Source: Chryseobacterium gambrini (GTDB lineage Bacteria; Bacteroidota; Bacteroidia; Flavobacteriales; Weeksellaceae). Taken from it: a DNA stretch of 64,000 nt. Shown here piece after piece: positions 26,293 to 35,113 of this stretch. How positions within the stretch are numbered: the first letter of the stretch is position 1; each line of letters begins with the position of its first letter. Location: contig NZ_FTOV01000008.1 in NCBI RefSeq assembly GCF_900156825.1, forward strand, positions 62,001 through 126,000, written 5' to 3'. A model generated the notes under the pieces. That model worked only from the letters and a program-made list of their open reading frames with translations. It was not told where the DNA came from and made no database searches. The translations under genes and the position numbers were made by a program.

Positions 26293-27622
26293 ACGGATAA
26301 GTTTAATCGTCGATGATGAAACTGGGGGTGATAATTCCAGTTTAACCGAGAGCAAATCAAAAGTTGACAAGCTCAAAAAACCGTTGATTTTTGGGCTCCT
26401 GGGAATTGTCTTTATTGCGTGCCTGTATTTGATATTTAAGCCGAAAAGCTCTGGTAGCGCAATAGATGAAAAGGGATTAAAAAATGTTGTTCCCGAAGCT
26501 ACGGACAAAGGTTTGCAGGCGGACAAACAAAAGGCATACGAGAAAGAGATGTTGGATGAAAAGGAAGCTGAAAAAAGAAGTTCATTGCAATCACTGGCTG
26601 ATTATTGGAATAACAACGGCGATAGTACTACAGCAGAATTTCCTGCTTCTACCGCAAGTGTTGGAAATACATCTGGAAATTATGGAAACCCAGGTTACCA
26701 AAATAATTCGTTAACGAGCTACAGAAATGCGCAAAGTACGCTGAGTTCCTTTTATCAAGATGATGACAGGGAGAAATTGGAATTGCGCAGGAAAGTTGAT
26801 CAATTGCAAGAGAAGCTTTCTGCAAAGGATGTTCCGGCTGCTCCTACCTTGAATGACCAGCTAACTTTAATGGAAAAATCATATCAAATGGCGTCAAAAT
26901 ATCTTCCTAGTGGAACTCAAGGAACGGATATGACAGCTTCAACAACTATTACAGATTCAGCAAATGGTACAAATCATAAAATTCAAAGTAAAACCGAAAA
27001 AACGGAGAGTTTAAAGGGAGTACGTAAAAGTATAGTGAGCGCTTTATATCGCGAACAAGATGACAGCACTTTCCTGGCAAGCCTGGAAGGAGAAAGGAAT
27101 CATTCCTTTTTAACGGTAGGGGCAAGAGAAAAAAAGGGGATTGCAAGAAATAGTATACGCGCTATAATTATGGAAACTAAAACTGTTACTGCGGATGGCT
27201 CTGTAAAACTGAGATTATTGGAAGATGCAACGATTGCAGGCTACAGCGTTCCCAAAGGGACGGAACTGGAGGCTGGTACAAAATTTCAGGGGAATAGGTT
27301 ACAGTTAAAAGTTTCATCAGTTGAGGTAAAGGGGAATATCCTGCCTGTTGAGGTACTTGCTTATGATGTGAATGGTCAATTAGGGTTATCCGTTCCAAGG
27401 TCTGACGAAATTAATGCTGCTGGGGAGATAGCTGCTAATATGAGTCAAAGTTCCGGTATGAATATTTCCATGTCGCGTTCAGCAGGACAGCAGGTTGTTG
27501 GGGACCTGACACGCGGTCTTGTGCAGGGAGTTTCGGGATATTTTTCAAAAAAAATAAGGACTGTCAAGGTGACCCTTAAAGCCGGCCAGCAAGTCTTGCT
27601 GGTTACGAAAAAGAATAATTAA
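26273..27622 (+). CDS. traM: TraM, VirB10-like protein
   Basis: 449 residues: cytoplasmic N-terminus, a transmembrane helix near 37-56, a low-complexity Asn/Ser/Gly-rich periplasmic linker (about 95-180), a short coiled coil (EKLELRRKVDQLQEKL), and a C-terminal beta-rich domain with SVPKGTELEAGTKFQGNRLQL, the VirB10/TrbI-like core that spans to the outer membrane complex. Family and position fit TraM. The start overlaps traL. Confidence 0.88.
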   Translation: MEEKENKRISLIVDDETGGDNSSLTESKSKVDKLKKPLIFGLLGIVFIACLYLIFKPKSSGSAIDEKGLKNVVPEATDKGLQADKQKAYEKEMLDEKEAEKRSSLQSLADYWNNNGDSTTAEFPASTASVGNTSGNYGNPGYQNNSLTSYRNAQSTLSSFYQDDDREKLELRRKVDQLQEKLSAKDVPAAPTLNDQLTLMEKSYQMASKYLPSGTQGTDMTASTTITDSANGTNHKIQSKTEKTESLKGVRKSIVSALYREQDDSTFLASLEGERNHSFLTVGAREKKGIARNSIRAIIMETKTVTADGSVKLRLLEDATIAGYSVPKGTELEAGTKFQGNRLQLKVSSVEVKGNILPVEVLAYDVNGQLGLSVPRSDEINAAGEIAANMSQSSGMNISMSRSAGQQVVGDLTRGLVQGVSGYFSKKIRTVKVTLKAGQQVLLVTKKNN

Positions 27623-27636
27623 CAAAAATTAAAAAG

Positions 27637-28524
27637 ATGAATATCATAAGGAATACAGTTTTATTAGTCCTTTTGGTGGGACTATTTATAAAAACTTTTG
27701 GACAACAATCTGATCTTGAAAAGGGAAGGGTCGAAGCCTATAGGCTTGAGGTAACCTACAACAAGACTACTCATTTAATCTTTCCTGTTGCGATAAGATA
27801 TGCAGATCTGGGTTCAGAGTTTCTAACTGCTGGAATAGCGGAAGATGCTCAGAACGTTCTGCGTGTTAAAGCTGCGGTAAAGGATTTTAGTGAAGAAACT
27901 AATTTTAGTGTAATTACAAAGGATGGGCAATTCTATAATTTTAATGTGACATACAATGGTTATCCGCAAACATTAAATTATGACCTGCTTAAAATGCAAC
28001 AAGAGGGTGAACGTGTCGAGCAAAAAAATGTCCAGTTTGAGGAACTTGGTTTTAACCCACCATCATTAACAGAAACGGTGATGAAGACCATTTATCAGCA
28101 AGACAAACGGTACATCAGACACATTGGATCTAAATCCTATGGTGTGCAATTTATCCTGAAGGGCATATTTGTGCACAATGGTAAATTTTACTTTCATACG
28201 GAGGTTAAGAATAAATCTAACGTTCCTTACTTAATTGATTATTGCACTTTCAAGATTGTGGATAAACAGGTTGGTAAAAGGACAGTATCGCAGGAAAAAC
28301 AGCTTGCACCATTACGTGAATATCCGATGATGGAGATCGTGTCAGATGAATCATCGGCATCAAATGTCGTGCTTCTCGATCAATTTACCATTAGTGATGA
28401 TCAGGTTCTAAAGATAGGATTGTATGAGAAGAATGGAGGTCGAAATCAGGTGTTAGAAATAGAGAATTCCGATCTGGTGAATGCGAAATCTGTTTCGGAT
28501 ATGAAAATCAAAATTAGTCAGTAA
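27637..28524 (+). CDS. traN: TraN (DUF4138), VirB9-like protein
   Basis: 295 residues with a signal peptide (cleavage near TFGQQ), then a beta-rich periplasmic protein with YNKTTHLIFPVAIRYADLGS and a second domain around GVQFILKGIFVHNGKFYFHTEVKN. This is the DUF4138/TraN pattern, a VirB9-like part of the outer-membrane core. It follows traM by 14 nt. Confidence 0.88.
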   Translation: MNIIRNTVLLVLLVGLFIKTFGQQSDLEKGRVEAYRLEVTYNKTTHLIFPVAIRYADLGSEFLTAGIAEDAQNVLRVKAAVKDFSEETNFSVITKDGQFYNFNVTYNGYPQTLNYDLLKMQQEGERVEQKNVQFEELGFNPPSLTETVMKTIYQQDKRYIRHIGSKSYGVQFILKGIFVHNGKFYFHTEVKNKSNVPYLIDYCTFKIVDKQVGKRTVSQEKQLAPLREYPMMEIVSDESSASNVVLLDQFTISDDQVLKIGLYEKNGGRNQVLEIENSDLVNAKSVSDMKIKISQ

Positions 28525-28535
28525 AAAAATATCTT

Positions 28536-29093
28536 ATGAAAAATTATATCATTGTTTTGATACTTATGCTTATAAGTATTCATGGATATTCCCAACGCAT
28601 GGTCTATAAACAAAAAGCGCTAGAGGTAAGTGTCGGAATGCTGGCAAGTAAAGATTTAAGTTCCAATTACTACGTCAATTTAACCGTAAATAGCTTCGGA
28701 AGGCGAGGGAACTACTGGATTTGGAGTGCAGAATTTCAGCGGCGTACTACAGATTATAAGCAGTGGACGCTCCCTTTGGAAAATTATTTGGGTGAGATTG
28801 GATATAGTGTACAGTTGCTTTCGGATGCAAGAAAGTTTATCACACTTAATGCGGGATTGACCGGTGTTGCTGGATATGAAGTTTTGAATCGTGGTGATAG
28901 CATACTTTCAGACGGTGCGCTGTTATTGAATGACGGTGGTTTCATCTTCGGTACTGCAGGTAGATTATCTCTTGAAACTTATTTGTCGGATAGGATCGTT
29001 TTGCTTTTGCAGGGGCGCGTTAGGGTGCTTTGGGGAACAGATTTGGATCAATTCAGACCCTTTTCAGGGATTGGATTACGCATTAACTTTTGA
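28536..29093 (+). CDS. traO: TraO, outer-membrane beta-barrel-like protein
   Basis: 185 residues with a signal peptide (cleavage near HGYSQ) and strands of alternating hydrophobic residues, ending IGLRINF with a terminal phenylalanine typical of outer-membrane barrels. Position between traN and traQ and length fit TraO. It probably forms part of the outer-membrane channel or anchors it. Confidence 0.83.
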   Translation: MKNYIIVLILMLISIHGYSQRMVYKQKALEVSVGMLASKDLSSNYYVNLTVNSFGRRGNYWIWSAEFQRRTTDYKQWTLPLENYLGEIGYSVQLLSDARKFITLNAGLTGVAGYEVLNRGDSILSDGALLLNDGGFIFGTAGRLSLETYLSDRIVLLLQGRVRVLWGTDLDQFRPFSGIGLRINF

Positions 29094-29105
29094 AAAAATA
29101 ATGTT

Positions 29106-29582
29106 ATGAAAAATATAATGCATATTAGTCAAATGTCATTTGGTACGCTTGTACTGGGTTTGATGGCGATTGTTGGAATTCTCTCCTTGTCAGGATGTAC
29201 AAAAGATAATTTGGATATCCAGGAGAATTTTCCTTTTGAGGTAAAGGTAATGCCTGTACCAAAAGATATTGCACTGGGTGAAACAGTGGAAATTAGAATG
29301 GCGATTATCTCCATTGGGGATTATGCTGAAAATAAGTATCACATTCGCTATTTTCAGAACGATGGACAAGGAACATTGAGATATTTTGATCATAAACCTT
29401 ATCTGCCAAATGATCTTTACCCGTTAATGCAAAAGGAATTCAGACTTTATTATACCTCTGAGTCATTTGTAGCACAGAATTTTGACGTATGGATCAGTGA
29501 TAGTTTTGGTAATGAAAAGCAGCTATCTTTCCAGTTTAACAATAAGAAGCTAGGCCCTATTATTATTGGTCCAATTAGATAA
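29106..29582 (+). CDS. traQ: TraQ (DUF3872) lipoprotein
   Basis: 158 residues with a lipobox-like LSLSGC near residues 27-32, so probably an outer-membrane lipoprotein. The rest is a single immunoglobulin-like beta domain (PFEVKVMPVPKDIALGETVEIRM). DUF3872/TraQ is the last channel gene in CTnDOT. traP (a primase-like gene) is absent between traO and traQ here. Confidence 0.85.
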   Translation: MKNIMHISQMSFGTLVLGLMAIVGILSLSGCTKDNLDIQENFPFEVKVMPVPKDIALGETVEIRMAIISIGDYAENKYHIRYFQNDGQGTLRYFDHKPYLPNDLYPLMQKEFRLYYTSESFVAQNFDVWISDSFGNEKQLSFQFNNKKLGPIIIGPIR

Positions 29583-29657
29583 TTTCTAAATCTGTAATTG
29601 TTTGTTACTTTTATAAAACGAAAATCCTACACTACCAGAATGAGCCCATGCTCGATT

Positions 29658-29683
29658 GGACGGCCTTAAAGCCGTCCTTTTTT
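29658..29683 (+). terminator. Terminator of the tra operon
   Basis: GGACGGC (29658-29664) pairs with GCCGTCC (29671-29677) around a 6-nt loop and is followed by six T. It closes the channel block and marks the start of cargo DNA. Confidence 0.88.
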
Positions 29684-29869
29684 GTTACAATTAAAGGATT
29701 GGTAATGTATGGTAATGCATTTAATTGGTAATTTATTGGCTGTTATTTCTTTATTAGATTAAAAATATTATATTTAAAAAACTATAGGCCGTAAATTACA
29801 CTATACGAAAACTTATTACAAAGCCAGCTCTGAGATCGGTCTTACTTTGAAAACTAATTAAAGGTTACA

Positions 29870-30640
29870 ATGAATTTTTACACCATTTCATTATTGGATG
29901 ATTTGGCTGGGCGAAATATCTCTAAATTTTGCAATTTAAACTTTGTGAAGCCAGCCGTTTTGTTCTCCGACCAACTGGAATTATCTGGGCGTTTGCAAAG
30001 TATTGTGGATAGCTTTTATGCTATTTTAAAAAAGCTTGATATTATTCCAAAAGAAGCATTTAAGAAGGAGCATGTATGTAGTTTTGATTTTACAGATTTA
30101 AATGATTACGAACCTATCGTGCTTGACGTTATTGCTAAGCTGAACTGGAAAGCCCAGGCTTTTAAGGATGTGTTTCCAGTTCATCACAGATATACAGAAG
30201 GGGACAGCATGCACCTTGTGGTTGGAATAGCATATTTGGAAGACATAAGGAATGGTTACTTGCATTTTGTTGACCTATCGGTCCCAAAGCATGTACTACA
30301 AGACGTGCCATCCGATGTTTCATACATAAAGGATTTACTAAAGTCGTATAATTTGGGATTTAAACAGACCCTTCAAAATTATATTGAATCCAAAGGTTAT
30401 AATTACGAACATTTTCAGCGCGACTCCAAGCTATGTCTTGGTGATTCTTTCTATCGGTTTTGGTTAAAAATTAAGATGTTGGAAGCTGTTGGTGATATCG
30501 CCTTTACTACCCTTAGCTTGAAGGAAATAGCATTCAAAAACAATTTTTCTGATTACGAGAACATGCACAAGGTTTTTGTAAGGAATGGAATTCGTCTTGG
30601 TGATATTCCGCGATTGGCCAAACTTAAGGTTGGTAAATAA
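29870..30640 (+). CDS. AraC-like transcription regulator
   Basis: 256 residues. The C-terminal segment LSLKEIAFKNNFSDYENMHKVFVRNGIRLGDIP aligns with the second helix-turn-helix of AraC proteins (LSLxEIAxxxGFxDxSxFxRxFKK). The first HTH is less clear. The N-terminal 150 residues are unlike any sensor domain I know. It is the first gene after the tra terminator and precedes the MauE-like gene, so it probably controls that cluster. DNA binding is well supported; ligand and targets are not known. Confidence 0.7.
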   Translation: MNFYTISLLDDLAGRNISKFCNLNFVKPAVLFSDQLELSGRLQSIVDSFYAILKKLDIIPKEAFKKEHVCSFDFTDLNDYEPIVLDVIAKLNWKAQAFKDVFPVHHRYTEGDSMHLVVGIAYLEDIRNGYLHFVDLSVPKHVLQDVPSDVSYIKDLLKSYNLGFKQTLQNYIESKGYNYEHFQRDSKLCLGDSFYRFWLKIKMLEAVGDIAFTTLSLKEIAFKNNFSDYENMHKVFVRNGIRLGDIPRLAKLKVGK

Positions 30641-30731
30641 ATATTTGGCATGTTTTTCCTCAAAATGGAAATATTATCATCAATATTGTCCGTATTATAA
30701 TTTCCTATATTGGCGAAATTTGTCATAATCA

Positions 30732-32228
30732 ATGCTAATGATTATGATAGTTGTAAATTTTATAGGGAAGCATTTTGTGAAGATTGTCAGTATTTTGCTG
30801 GCCTTGCTTTTTATGTATGCTGCCGCCAACAAACTATTAGATTTTGAAAACTTTCAGGTGCAATTGGCACAATCACCGCTTCTGAGCGCATATGCTGGGA
30901 TAATATCTTACGGAATTATTACCATTGAATTAATTGTTGCAGTCATGCTCTGTTTGAGTGATTCCAGACAGGCGGGGTTGTATGCATCCCTTGGATTAAT
31001 GAGTGCTTTTACCATTTATATCTATCTTATACTAAATTACAGTGACTTCATCCCCTGTAGTTGTGGAGGAATTCTTGAAAATTTAGGCTGGACCGAGCAT
31101 CTAATCTTTAATATTTGTTTTGTTGTTTTGTCTGCACTAGGAATTTTCGTTCTTGTTAGAAAAAACAAGGGGAAGACTTGGAACGCAATACTTTTATCAA
31201 TAAGTACGGTCATTGTCAGCTGTCTTGTTGTAATTATCATGTTTATCTCTTCGGAAAATATTATTAAGAAGGAAAACAACTTTACAAGACGGTTCTTGCA
31301 GCATCCTATTTTTGACGATAAAACGGTGAATTTGAGTGTGAATTCCTATTATTTTGCAGGAATAGCAGAGGGTAAAATCTATCTCGGAAATCTGACTACA
31401 CCATTGTTCATAGCAATGATTGATACCGGTTTCCAAAACCTGACAAGAGTTAAGATAACTTTGGATAAGAAAGACTATCCCTTTAGAAATATCCAGCTTC
31501 AAGTCAAGTCCCCTTACTATTATCTGTATGATGGTAATGTACCTATTATCTATCGTGGGAAACTTAATGATTCTATAGCACATACAATTAGCTACGGGGA
31601 TGCATTTTTCAATCAACTATCGGTTTTAGATTCAGGGAAATTTGTACTCCGCGTACAAAAAAGGTCCGATAAGCAATACTCGATGGCCTCGCTAGACCTT
31701 AACAAAAACCCGAAGCTTGAATTAAAGCCTACAGTTCTGGAGAAACAGATTGACGGTGTTTTTGATGTAGATGGTATCTTAGGAGTTGAAGCTGGTGCAG
31801 ATAAAGTAGTTTATACTTATTATTATCGAAATGAATACATCGTAATGGACAGTAACTTGAATATACGTAAGCGACTTAACACGATTGATACCACTAAAAC
31901 CGCGAATATATCTGTAACCAAGCTGTCTGACGGAAGAAAAAAAATGAATGCGCCATCTTTCAGCGTAAATAAAGGGTTTGCTTTGTTAGGTGATTTAATT
32001 TTAAACCGTTCGAATTTAAAAGGAAAACATGAACCGGCGGGCTCATGGAAAACTTCTTCTATAATTGATGTCTACAGGACAGATGAACAGCGGTATATAG
32101 GAAGTTTCTACATAAGGAATAAAAATGGTAAAGCGATGTCAGCTATGATAAGCGACGGGATTTACTTGTATGTGCTTGTTGACAACGAATTGCAACGCTA
32201 TAGGATTAGAAAGGACGCATTTAAATAA
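30732..32228 (+). CDS. MauE/DoxX-like membrane protein with large extracytoplasmic domain
   Basis: 498 residues. Four or five transmembrane helices in the first 175 residues carry SDFIPCSCGGI in a loop between the third and fourth, the cysteine motif of the MauE family, whose namesake is needed for disulfide-rich methylamine dehydrogenase. Residues about 190-498 form a beta-rich extracytoplasmic part, probably propeller-like, of unknown function. Several ATGs at 30732-30744 could start it. It lies upstream of the four-cysteine DUF6520 peptide, which suggests a redox link between the two; that link is inference. Confidence 0.75.
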   Translation: MLMIMIVVNFIGKHFVKIVSILLALLFMYAAANKLLDFENFQVQLAQSPLLSAYAGIISYGIITIELIVAVMLCLSDSRQAGLYASLGLMSAFTIYIYLILNYSDFIPCSCGGILENLGWTEHLIFNICFVVLSALGIFVLVRKNKGKTWNAILLSISTVIVSCLVVIIMFISSENIIKKENNFTRRFLQHPIFDDKTVNLSVNSYYFAGIAEGKIYLGNLTTPLFIAMIDTGFQNLTRVKITLDKKDYPFRNIQLQVKSPYYYLYDGNVPIIYRGKLNDSIAHTISYGDAFFNQLSVLDSGKFVLRVQKRSDKQYSMASLDLNKNPKLELKPTVLEKQIDGVFDVDGILGVEAGADKVVYTYYYRNEYIVMDSNLNIRKRLNTIDTTKTANISVTKLSDGRKKMNAPSFSVNKGFALLGDLILNRSNLKGKHEPAGSWKTSSIIDVYRTDEQRYIGSFYIRNKNGKAMSAMISDGIYLYVLVDNELQRYRIRKDAFK

Positions 32229-32339
32229 GAAACAAAACGAAATTGATGATTCTGGGAATTTTCAATGGATACGGATATATAGGGGATTAGCCGAAAACCC
32301 TGTAACAGATTAGGCAATAACCAATTAAATTATGATCGC

Positions 32340-32585
32340 ATGAAAAAATTATTATTACCAACTCTTATTGTAGCAATGGGATTTGGTGGTGCTTATGCAG
32401 GTAGTAAGGTAAGTAAAGCAATGCCAACTTATCACATAGAAGAAGGTCAATGTGTTGAGGTGCAACAGGAATGTAATGAAGCACCTGGCGTAATTTGTAC
32501 TTTGAATGATGATGGAGTTACGCAATTGTACAAATTCAAACTGAATGAGACAACTTGTTCTACTGCGCTTAGCAGAAGTAATTAA
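32340..32585 (+). CDS. DUF6520 small secreted cysteine peptide
   Basis: 81 residues. A signal peptide (MKKLLLPTLIVAMGFGGAYA) precedes about 60 residues with four cysteines (in GQC, QEC, VIC and TTC), enough for two disulfides. This is the DUF6520 pattern seen in Bacteroidota, often in several copies beside MauE-like or thioredoxin-like genes. The mature peptide may be exported and oxidised. Its role is unknown; peptide signal, toxin or RiPP-like precursor are all possible. A strong bidirectional terminator follows. Confidence 0.8.
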   Translation: MKKLLLPTLIVAMGFGGAYAGSKVSKAMPTYHIEEGQCVEVQQECNEAPGVICTLNDDGVTQLYKFKLNETTCSTALSRSN

Positions 32586-32593
32586 TAAGCAGG

Positions 32594-32623
32594 AAGGATG
32601 CCCTATTGGGCATCCTTTTTTAT
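32594..32623. terminator. Terminator between DUF6520 and peptidase genes
   Basis: GGATGCCC (32596-32603) pairs with GGGCATCC (32608-32615) around a 4-nt loop, followed by T residues to 32621. It overlaps the stop codon of the convergent S9 peptidase, so that gene ends inside the stem. Confidence 0.88.
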
Positions 32624-35113
32624 TTGATTATTTATCCAGGTTATATCTTTTTTATTCAATAGGAAGTAATCCCACCAGTCGAGTACCTTGGAACTTAGGT
32701 CTAATTCTTCAGGGGTTTCATTTAGGAATGAATGGTCTCCGTTATGATAAAAAAGTGCGACAACATTTTTTTGATAACGTCTGAGTCCAATATAAAACTC
32801 CATTGTTTGATTCCATGGTACAGTAGTATCATTTTTTCCAGCCCATAATAGTATCGGGGCATTTACTTTTTCAACATTTAAAATAGGACTATTTTTTATA
32901 TACCTGTTCTTATCTTCTGAAACAGTGGTGTGCATCTGATAAACTGTATTATATATAAAATAATTTGGTTTTCTAAAGTTATAATTATACGAATAAAAAT
33001 CACTGATAATATTACTAATTCCGGCACCAGATATGTAAGCAGCAAAGCGATTGGAATGCGTAGCTATAAAATTGGTTTTATAACCTCCATACGATTGCCC
33101 GCAAAGCCCAATTTTCGTGTGGTCGATATTGGTATTATTCAGTACAGCATCTAACGCATTGTTCACACATTCCAGCGCTGATAGCCCGGGGCCCTTTTCA
33201 CTGACAGTAGTATCTGGTAGGTATACAAAATAGCCCCGTTCAAGTAAGGTTCTTATCTGAGAGCCTTCAGGTAGTACTCTATTGGGCGAAAGATAATGGT
33301 TGGAAAGATTTCTTTGCATATCATATACTAGAACTATCATCGGGTATTTGTCCTTCGGATCAAAGTTGATTGGATAATATAAAATTCCATTAAGGTTCTT
33401 TCCAACTGCTGAATAGCCGTAAATTTCCTGTCTTATCTTTTTAGCCCTATTATCTTGAATATTGCCGTCAAAAATCATGTGTTTTTGCCCTCGGGTATCA
33501 TAACTGTACAGAGCTGGTGGCATATTATAATTTTCTTCCATGGTATAAAAGAATGTCATATCAGGATTATGCATCAAACCATTCATAGTTATTCTATTTT
33601 CCATTGGTGGTATAACCAGTTTCCATTTTCCAGAATCAAGCAGTTTGTAAGAGATTACATTTTTTTCTTTATCATATATCTCAACTATCATTCTTTCTGT
33701 AGGCAAAAAAGAAATCATTGTATAGTTATCTCTTTTAGAAACATAATTTATAATCCTGGTCATTTTTCCCTTTCCGACACTCAGACTGGTCAATTTCTTC
33801 TGTTTGATATTAAAACTCCAGAGATCATCACTGCTTTCAAAATAGACGTAATCTCCATTTTTGGAAAATACAGGTTGTTCTAATCCTGTTTTGTCAATCA
33901 GAGTTTCTTTTTTTCCATTGGAGTTGTACAAAATCCATTTGACACCATCTTTGCTAGCTAAAAACCATTTTCCGTCTGCTGAGCAAAAAACTTCATGATT
34001 AAGCAACAAGGGCCATTCTTTGGACAACCGTTTTACCAATTTAAAATTTCCTATGTCAGTCAAGGTATTTGATTTCAAATCATAAATTTTAGCGGCATTT
34101 AATTCCGGTTCGCTGGTAACAAAATTATGATCTTTGCGAGGTGGATAGGTGAGGAAATAACGATCGTTGTTAAGAGAATTAACTTCCTTATCGTTCGGAA
34201 CTACTATCTCTTGCAACTTGCTATTCTTCGTATGCCAAATCCAGAATTTTTTATTTATAAACATTTTGTAATGTTCATTGACATAAGGATCATTACCATA
34301 CCAAATTTCTAAAATGGGGTCTTTTTCTTCGGTGAATTTTACTCTTGCACTAATAAGGTAGGCTTTGCCCTCTTGTACTTCATTTAATTCAACTTCTGCC
34401 TGCTTGGGAAGATTCAGTTCCAACAACTTTTTACCAGAATTTTCAGGATCTATTACAATCAATTTGTCATTGTCAAGATCTGTTGTGGTTTCTGTAATGA
34501 CCAACTGTTTTAAAGAAGCAGTAAATTCCATTTTCCGGATGGAGTTCTGTGTAGAATAAATAACTTTTTCTTTATCTCCGGTGATCTCTATAATCTCCGA
34601 CCTACCAGCATTCTCTTTTTTGATGAATAGTTTACTTTTAGAATCGGTTATGACCACCCCATCTACTTCCGTCATATCCCAAAGCAGCTTTCCTGAGGTA
34701 TCAAAGATTCTAAGATGATGATCGCTGGTTAAAAGTGCATATCTGTTAAGTTTTTCTAAGATATAAGCCTTTAAATTATCCTCATACTTATAGGTCTTAC
34801 CGGTGATAAGATTTAGAAATTCGACCTTTGGTCCCGTCTGCGCCAATACACCTTCTTCTTTTAAAAAGACTATTTTGGAATGTGGTATCTTGTATATCGT
34901 TTTTGCAGCACCTTTTGTACTAATAACAAAAGAGCAGTTTCCATCTATTTTATTCGTTTTATGAATACCAATCCAATTTCCATTCGATGATATCTTTGGA
35001 ACACCGCCAAGTGTTGCAAATTTATCTTTCCATTTTGTTATGGTGTCATGATGTCCCTGCGCCGAAATCATTAGACATCCAGCAAACAATAATATAAAAA
35101 AAATATTCTTCAT
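32603..35113 (-). CDS. S9 family (prolyl oligopeptidase-like) exported peptidase
   Basis: 836 residues with a signal peptide (cleavage near SAQG). A long beta-propeller-like N-terminal part is followed by an alpha/beta-hydrolase domain with nucleophile Ser674 in GQSYGGY, Asp762 in GKNDTTVPW and His794 in NGDHSF, a complete catalytic triad. Such enzymes clip short peptides in the periplasm or outside. It is the last gene of the minus-strand SusC-SusD-peptidase operon; its start overlaps the susD stop (TGATG). Together they suggest uptake and processing of a peptide substrate. Confidence 0.88.
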   Translation of the reverse strand: MKNIFFILLFAGCLMISAQGHHDTITKWKDKFATLGGVPKISSNGNWIGIHKTNKIDGNCSFVISTKGAAKTIYKIPHSKIVFLKEEGVLAQTGPKVEFLNLITGKTYKYEDNLKAYILEKLNRYALLTSDHHLRIFDTSGKLLWDMTEVDGVVITDSKSKLFIKKENAGRSEIIEITGDKEKVIYSTQNSIRKMEFTASLKQLVITETTTDLDNDKLIVIDPENSGKKLLELNLPKQAEVELNEVQEGKAYLISARVKFTEEKDPILEIWYGNDPYVNEHYKMFINKKFWIWHTKNSKLQEIVVPNDKEVNSLNNDRYFLTYPPRKDHNFVTSEPELNAAKIYDLKSNTLTDIGNFKLVKRLSKEWPLLLNHEVFCSADGKWFLASKDGVKWILYNSNGKKETLIDKTGLEQPVFSKNGDYVYFESSDDLWSFNIKQKKLTSLSVGKGKMTRIINYVSKRDNYTMISFLPTERMIVEIYDKEKNVISYKLLDSGKWKLVIPPMENRITMNGLMHNPDMTFFYTMEENYNMPPALYSYDTRGQKHMIFDGNIQDNRAKKIRQEIYGYSAVGKNLNGILYYPINFDPKDKYPMIVLVYDMQRNLSNHYLSPNRVLPEGSQIRTLLERGYFVYLPDTTVSEKGPGLSALECVNNALDAVLNNTNIDHTKIGLCGQSYGGYKTNFIATHSNRFAAYISGAGISNIISDFYSYNYNFRKPNYFIYNTVYQMHTTVSEDKNRYIKNSPILNVEKVNAPILLWAGKNDTTVPWNQTMEFYIGLRRYQKNVVALFYHNGDHSFLNETPEELDLSSKVLDWWDYFLLNKKDITWINNQIKKDAQ

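Noticed and set aside
31037-31616. Minus-strand frames opposite the MauE-like gene
   Set aside because: They are antisense shadows of a gene with clear membrane and cysteine motifs.
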